This document shows positions 61,145 to 64,000 of a DNA stretch of 64,000 bases, in pieces (the first letter of the stretch is position 1; every line of letters starts with the position of its first letter). This stretch comes from Nevskia sp. (lineage in GTDB: Bacteria; Pseudomonadota; Gammaproteobacteria; Nevskiales; Nevskiaceae): positions 65,852 to 129,851 of the forward strand of contig JALNYU010000012.1 of assembly GCA_023229645.1 (NCBI GenBank), written 5' to 3'. Both the position numbers and the translations under genes were made by a program. The notes under the pieces were generated by a model. It did not search any database, was not told the origin of the DNA, and worked only from the letters and a program-made list of their open reading frames with translations.

Positions 61145-61779
61145 GAGGCTGTAGAAAATGCCCGCCAGCGCTTTCACCCAAACGCGCAAAAGCGGTGATC
61201 GGCTCTGACAACGCGTTGTTTGATCGGATTGCGATCATCTGACGATTCCATTGTCTGGCCGGCCTCGGCGGTGGCAGGGCCGTGTTGGACGATATCCTAC
61301 CGTTTCTGTCTTTGCCAGGTGCTTTATGGCGCCTTGCCTTTCAGCTTTTGTACGTTGTGCACCAACGCAAACAGCGTCCACTGTGTATCCACCTTGCGTC
61401 AGGTTCTGAGCGTGAAGTGTCGCGGTGGTAATTCATGAACACGATGTTTTCACGGCAGGCGCGTTCGATACTGCGAGACGAGGTTAACCCCCGGGCATAG
61501 CCCAGCAGAACCACTTTCAGCAACACACCGGGGTGATAGGCCAAGGCGCCGGTTTCGTCGTTGCGATAGCGAGCATCGAACACGCTCAGGTCAATCTCGT
61601 GGTCAACCAGCCAATTCAGCGCGTACTCAAAGGTCCCTGGAAGAATCTGCTCTGAGAACCGAACCGGTAGCAGCTTTGAGAGATGCGGATCAACCGGTTT
61701 GTAGCGCGCCATTGGAGTCTCCTGTCTTCTCCATTTAGCAGCCTGATTCATGCCAGTTTTGGGGTTTTTCTACAGCCTC
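61145..61779. mobile_element. IS1182-family element, copy B, internally deleted (635 bp)
   Basis: Bounded by inverted termini GAGGCTGTAGAAAATGCCC and (reverse complement of the right end) GAGGCTGTAGAAAAACCCC, 17 of 19 positions alike. AAC stands on both sides (61142-61144 and 61780-61782), a probable 3-bp target duplication. It retains only the 5' and 3' parts of the transposase gene, about 1 kb shorter than a full element, and sits inside the R' core of an attC site. Confidence 0.8.
61341..61709 (-). pseudogene. IS1182-family transposase, N-terminus joined to out-of-frame C-terminus
   Basis: Begins MARYKPVDPHLSKLLPVRFS and continues QILPGTFEYALNWLVDHEID, YHPGVLLKVVLLGYARGLTS and RACRENIVFMNYH, the N-terminal domain of IS1182 transposases. 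It then jumps to the C-terminal segment seen in copy A but in another frame. The DDE catalytic core is deleted, so it cannot transpose by itself. The open frame extends 14 codons upstream to 61751. Confidence 0.75.
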
Positions 61780-61835
61780 AACGCCTGAATTAAGCCGTGC
61801 CGCGAAGCGGCATCGGCTTGAATGAATTGTTAGAC
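61776..61835 (-). other. attC site 2 (59-base element), interrupted by IS copy B
   Basis: On the minus strand GTCTAAC (R'') is followed by AATTCATTCAAGCCG, the hairpin tip GCCGCTTCGCGGC and CGGCTTAATTCA, then GCGTT, where the IS begins. This is nearly identical in layout to the attC of aadA-type cassettes. The TAA stop of the caspase-like gene lies inside R''. R'' (GTCTAAC) is the exact complement of the cassette's start (GTTAGAC). Confidence 0.9.
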
Positions 61836-62486
61836 CTGCGCATCCAGAGTCTTTGGAGGTGAGGTCGCGATTGTCTGTTGCGACGCAGCGATAAAGTTCA
61901 GCCAATTTTGGCGAGCATGCTGTCCATAAATATAGTAGAAATTCATGTCCTTAGAGGCGTTTCTCATAGTGGTCACGCAGCTATCCAAGTCACCGCCCTT
62001 GAACAACAAATGATAAAAAGTGGTGTATGCAACGGCTGCATCTGCCCATGTTGCTTCATGTGTATTGCCGACAAGTGCCCAATACGTGCTGTTACTCATG
62101 TTTTGTGCGGCCATGCATTGCGCACTAAATCCGTAACACGCGGACATGCAGATCAATAGACCACCGCTGGCCCAATTGTTCAGTGGTGCCAAGTAAGCCT
62201 CGAGCTCGCCCCAAGAAATAAAGTCGCCGTTTGTTAGACCAATTCCGTTGTTATTGCCATGAACACTGAAATGCAGTAATGGCAAACACTTGTGCTGGCT
62301 CCAGGCGTCAGCAAGTCTTTGACCTAACGTAATTAAGAACGTTTCTCGGTTTGATGCCAGACTATACCAGTGCGGAATGTTGGATAGCCTCAGCGCTTCA
62401 CAGAGAGATCGGCCTTCGGTCCTGCCATCTAGTAAATCGTGAGGCGATGGCGATTCAATTACGTACACAAAACTATTGGCAATCAT
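61830..62486 (-). CDS. cassette-encoded caspase/CHAT-like cysteine protease candidate
   Basis: A 218-residue protein in the second cassette. The pattern LLHFSVHGNNNGIGLTNGDF, then ISWGELEAYL and LLICMSACYG matches the caspase-like (C14/CHAT) fold: a His-Gly loop with H76, a GD-x-LSW-xEL-like helix and a cysteine loop with C117. The order of secondary structure and the H-to-C spacing (41 residues) fit. No signal peptide or extra domain is present. In bacteria such proteases are often effectors of defence or toxin-like systems, but the sequence shows only the fold. The stop overlaps the attC R'' core. Confidence 0.7.
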   Translation of the reverse strand: MIANSFVYVIESPSPHDLLDGRTEGRSLCEALRLSNIPHWYSLASNRETFLITLGQRLADAWSQHKCLPLLHFSVHGNNNGIGLTNGDFISWGELEAYLAPLNNWASGGLLICMSACYGFSAQCMAAQNMSNSTYWALVGNTHEATWADAAVAYTTFYHLLFKGGDLDSCVTTMRNASKDMNFYYIYGQHARQNWLNFIAASQQTIATSPPKTLDAQV

Positions 62487-62502
62487 ATAACTCTCCGTGC
62501 AG

Positions 62503-62564
62503 GTCTAACGCCCGGTTAACGCGCGGCCCGTTTACGGGCCGTCGCGTTGAACACGTAGTTATAC
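62503..62564 (-). other. attC site 1 of the cassette array
   Basis: On the minus strand it begins GTATAAC (R''), ends GTTAGAC (R', a perfect GTTRRRY), and folds with the stem GGCCCG-TAAA-CGGGCC plus GCG/CGC and GTTCAACGCG/CGCGTTAACC arms. R'' is the exact complement of the start of its own cassette (GTTATAC at 62929-62935), as expected for an integrated cassette. Confidence 0.88.
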
Positions 62565-62577
62565 GAACTTCTTGATT

Positions 62578-62904
62578 TCACCGGCTCAGGCCAAGGCCAG
62601 CAAGTAATTTTAGCTTCTCAAGATAAGCGCGCATGCTCGCAGCATCGTGTGTTGGAACACAGCCGTCATTGTAGAGATAGATGCGATCTCCCGTTGCCAC
62701 CCCTGAGTAAGAAAGCTTCTTTAGCTTCGCCGGACCGAGGCCACTCAGCTTGGCCGAGACAGGGAACTGCTCGTAAGTTATGAAGTCATCGGTGTTGAAG
62801 CCTACTGGTTTGTAATGTCTGTTTAGTACCAACCAAGTGCCATCGGCTTGTCGCTCGATGCAGTAGGGAAAGTAGACCGCGCGGAAATCAGTAAGCGTGC
62901 TCAT
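62578..62904 (-). CDS. first cassette: small protein of unknown function
   Basis: Not recognised beyond being of a kind often seen in integron cassettes. 108 residues, mostly beta and turn-rich: FRAVYFPYCIERQADGTWLV, LNRHYKPVGF, then YEQFPVSAKLSGLGPAKLKK and a C-terminal helix (MRAYLEKLKLLAGLGLSR). No signal peptide or membrane segment. The ATG at 62904 lies 25 bp after the cassette boundary; the stop is 14 bp before attC 1. Confidence 0.65.
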   Translation of the reverse strand: MSTLTDFRAVYFPYCIERQADGTWLVLNRHYKPVGFNTDDFITYEQFPVSAKLSGLGPAKLKKLSYSGVATGDRIYLYNDGCVPTHDAASMRAYLEKLKLLAGLGLSR

Positions 62905-62928
62905 ACGTTTTTCTCTATCCCCTTGTTC

Positions 62929-63028
62929 GTATAACGCCAATTAGATATCACTTTGAAATATAACCCTGACATAAAACTCGACGTATAATCCGTTGGCCTT
63001 TACATAAAAGTCTTTTGGAAACAAGCTT
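62929..63028 (-). other. attI region with first-cassette boundary
   Basis: The core GTTATAC (minus strand, 62929-62935) marks insertion of the first cassette; the region up to the intI start at 63029 is the attI/promoter interval. On the plus strand it contains TATAAT (62984-62989), about 40 bp before intI, without a well-placed -35. No LexA box was recognised. Confidence 0.6.
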
Positions 63029-63184
63029 ATGATTCCAGAAAACGCATCAGAATTCCAGAATTATACGTCAGCTGACGTATCAGCAGTGCCGCCGCCTTGG
63101 CTGCTTGGTCAGACCCGTGCGCGCATTCGGGCGCTGCATTACAGCACGCCCACAGAAAACATCTACACGCACTGAATAAAGCAG
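63029..63184 (+). pseudogene. intI: integron integrase intI, 5' remnant
   Basis: From ATG 63029 the frame gives 48 residues including PPPWLLGQTRARIRALHYST and PTENIYTH, the N-terminal signature of integron tyrosine recombinases (RxRIRxLHYSxxTExxYxxWI). It stops at TGA (63173-63175) where the family has Trp (TGG); the next codons still read IKQ, as in the family, before similarity ends near 63184. The catalytic domain is absent. Confidence 0.82.
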
Positions 63185-63277
63185 GTTGATTGGCAACACC
63201 GCCGAATTCATGCTCGACGACATACTACGTGTTGTGCTTTGCTGGCCGTAGCGCGGCAATGGAAGCAAAGAGCGAAA

Positions 63278-63802
63278 CTATAGCTGCGTCGATAGCCAGA
63301 TCGCGAAGGATGTGGCGCCGACGATGCAAACACGTAGTCCCCGATATAAAACGCCGTCGGCGTCCCCACCCTTACTCCGCGCATGCTGTTCATGTGCTTT
63401 CTCGTCAGCTTGTATCAACTGCACGACTTTGAGAATCTCGCCATCGCGCTGCTCTAGAAATGCAATCTGGTGCTCAAGGTGTAAATTGACGCGGGTTTCG
63501 ATGGCTGCGGTGCAAGACCAAATCGCTTTCGGCCCCATCAGTGCGGTAATGGTGCCGAGCAGCCAGCCGCCGAAAGCCCAGAACGCCAAAGCGTGGCAAT
63601 GCCGAATACCCCGATTCTTCAGAACGGCGTCAAATCGCGCAAAGTGCACGCGCTCATGGTCGAGCATGCTTTGTAGTTCTGCCACGCAGCTGGGATGAAA
63701 TAAGCTTGCGATCGTGATTTGACTGCGGTAGATCCAAATTGCACCGCATTCACCCGCGTGATTGACGCGCAGAATCTGCTCGACCGAACCGATATTGCTC
63801 AT
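63278..63802 (-). CDS. coq7: demethoxyubiquinone hydroxylase (Coq7-type)
   Basis: Di-iron hydroxylase of the ferritin-like fold that makes the C6 hydroxyl of ubiquinone. The ligands are present: LRVNHAGECGAIWIY (first Glu), DHERVHF (ExxH), a Glu in the third helix (AIETRVNLHLEHQIA), and ADEKAHEQHA (ExxH). 174 residues from ATG 63802; a TTG at 63832 would add ten residues. The C-terminal hydrophobic helix ends AIWLSTQL, as in the family. It faces the intI remnant across about 90 bp. Confidence 0.9.
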   Translation of the reverse strand: MSNIGSVEQILRVNHAGECGAIWIYRSQITIASLFHPSCVAELQSMLDHERVHFARFDAVLKNRGIRHCHALAFWAFGGWLLGTITALMGPKAIWSCTAAIETRVNLHLEHQIAFLEQRDGEILKVVQLIQADEKAHEQHARSKGGDADGVLYRGLRVCIVGATSFAIWLSTQL

Positions 63803-64000
63803 AGATCGAAAGCGGTGAATGATTCGGTTCAATCGAACAAATGCGCGTTATTGCTGCGTGATTTCAATCGGCATTTACTCATAAGTCAGTAATATAGGCG
63901 ACACTTGGATGCATGAAGAACGAGCGAACCAAGTCTGGACGAGAGGCGATGTTGGCCAGTTGAGCATGGACACGGTCGGCCAACTTTTCGCCCGCTCGCA
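63803..64000. other. window end without a supportable gene
   Basis: A plus-strand frame starts at ATG 63966 (MDTVGQLFARS) and runs off the edge, and a 17-codon frame at about 63914 ends at a stop. Neither can be judged. The stretch probably holds the coq7 promoter. Confidence 0.35.

Larger units (their letters stand above)
59496..63184 (-). mobile_element. decayed chromosomal integron: cassette array with intI remnant
   Basis: The extent runs from the last cassette gene to the intI remnant. Cassette genes are on the minus strand and the integrase remnant on the plus strand, the standard divergent layout with the attI junction between. It contains an attI/first-cassette junction (62929-62935), attC sites (62503-62564; 61776-61835 with its missing end at 61138-61144), a third core (59955-59961), two IS1182-family insertions and one plus-strand oxidoreductase gene. 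No intact integrase lies in the window, so excision would need one from elsewhere. Confidence 0.85.

Noticed and set aside
62984..62989. TATAAT as a complete intI promoter
   Set aside because: No -35 box at suitable spacing and no LexA site could be found, so only the hexamer is mentioned.
1..64000. tRNA, rRNA or CRISPR loci
   Set aside because: No cloverleaf-like segments, rRNA sequence or regularly spaced short repeats were noticed; a covariance-model scan was not possible here.

Overview
The window looks like chromosome of a GC-rich gammaproteobacterium. The main clues are the block rpsT / murJ-ribF-ileS-lspA next to a type IV minor-pilin cluster, the yoaA-tsaB pair, a SUF operon led by an Rrf2 regulator, phoBR-phoU and a Coq7-type ubiquinone hydroxylase. 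Accessory content (outer-membrane porins, an integron remnant) points towards the Xanthomonadales/Nevskiales/Steroidobacterales side, but the sequence alone does not settle the order.

Layout. 1-8.1 kb (minus strand): an acyl-CoA dehydrogenase cut by the window edge, tsaB, the helicase yoaA, a TPR lipoprotein, the class A PBP mrcB and an alginate-export-type porin. 8.2-13.2 kb: modA behind a ModE-like operator, two roadblock/LC7 proteins with an MglA-like GTPase and an unrecognised 323-residue partner, two copies of a 206-bp palindromic repeat, and a one-domain ModE-like regulator. 13.2-17.7 kb: phoU, a phosphate-porin-like gene, phoR, phoB. 18.0-22.0 kb: a membrane-anchored hydrolase, an FMN reductase, small proteins, a hydrolase-DUF3293 fusion and a thioesterase. 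22.1-27.4 kb: rrf2-sufBCDS. 27.6-34.4 kb: fimT-pilVWXY1E. 34.4-40.8 kb: lspA, ileS, ribF, murJ, rpsT. 41.0-45.5 kb: an RND pump and its fusion protein. 45.7-48.6 kb: proB, cgtA, rpmA, rplU. 48.8-52.1 kb: a zinc anti-sigma/ECF sigma pair downstream of a bufferin operon (bufABC). 52.2-59.0 kb: a secreted beta-propeller, a lone fabH, pyruvate carboxylase and a VOC protein.

59.2-63.2 kb is the most unusual part. It is a decayed integron. A 5' remnant of intI (plus strand, opened by a nonsense codon after 48 codons) diverges from a cassette array on the minus strand. Two attC sites obey the rule that a cassette's R'' core is complementary to its own start. The first cassette encodes a small unknown protein, the second a caspase/CHAT-like protein with a His/Cys dyad. 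The second attC is interrupted exactly at its R' core by an internally deleted IS1182-family element, and a second truncated copy of the same IS abuts another attC-type core. A further cassette gene carries two nonsense codons, and a third copy of the 206-bp repeat lies at the array's far edge. A coq7 gene follows the intI remnant.

Many genes form tight operons with 4-bp start/stop overlaps (yoaA-tsaB, mrcB-lipoprotein, GTPase-roadblock, the hydrolase-reductase-membrane protein set, sufD-sufS, the pil genes, ribF-ileS, bufB-bufC, sigma/anti-sigma). These overlaps fix several of the start codons chosen here. No tRNA, rRNA or CRISPR array was recognised.
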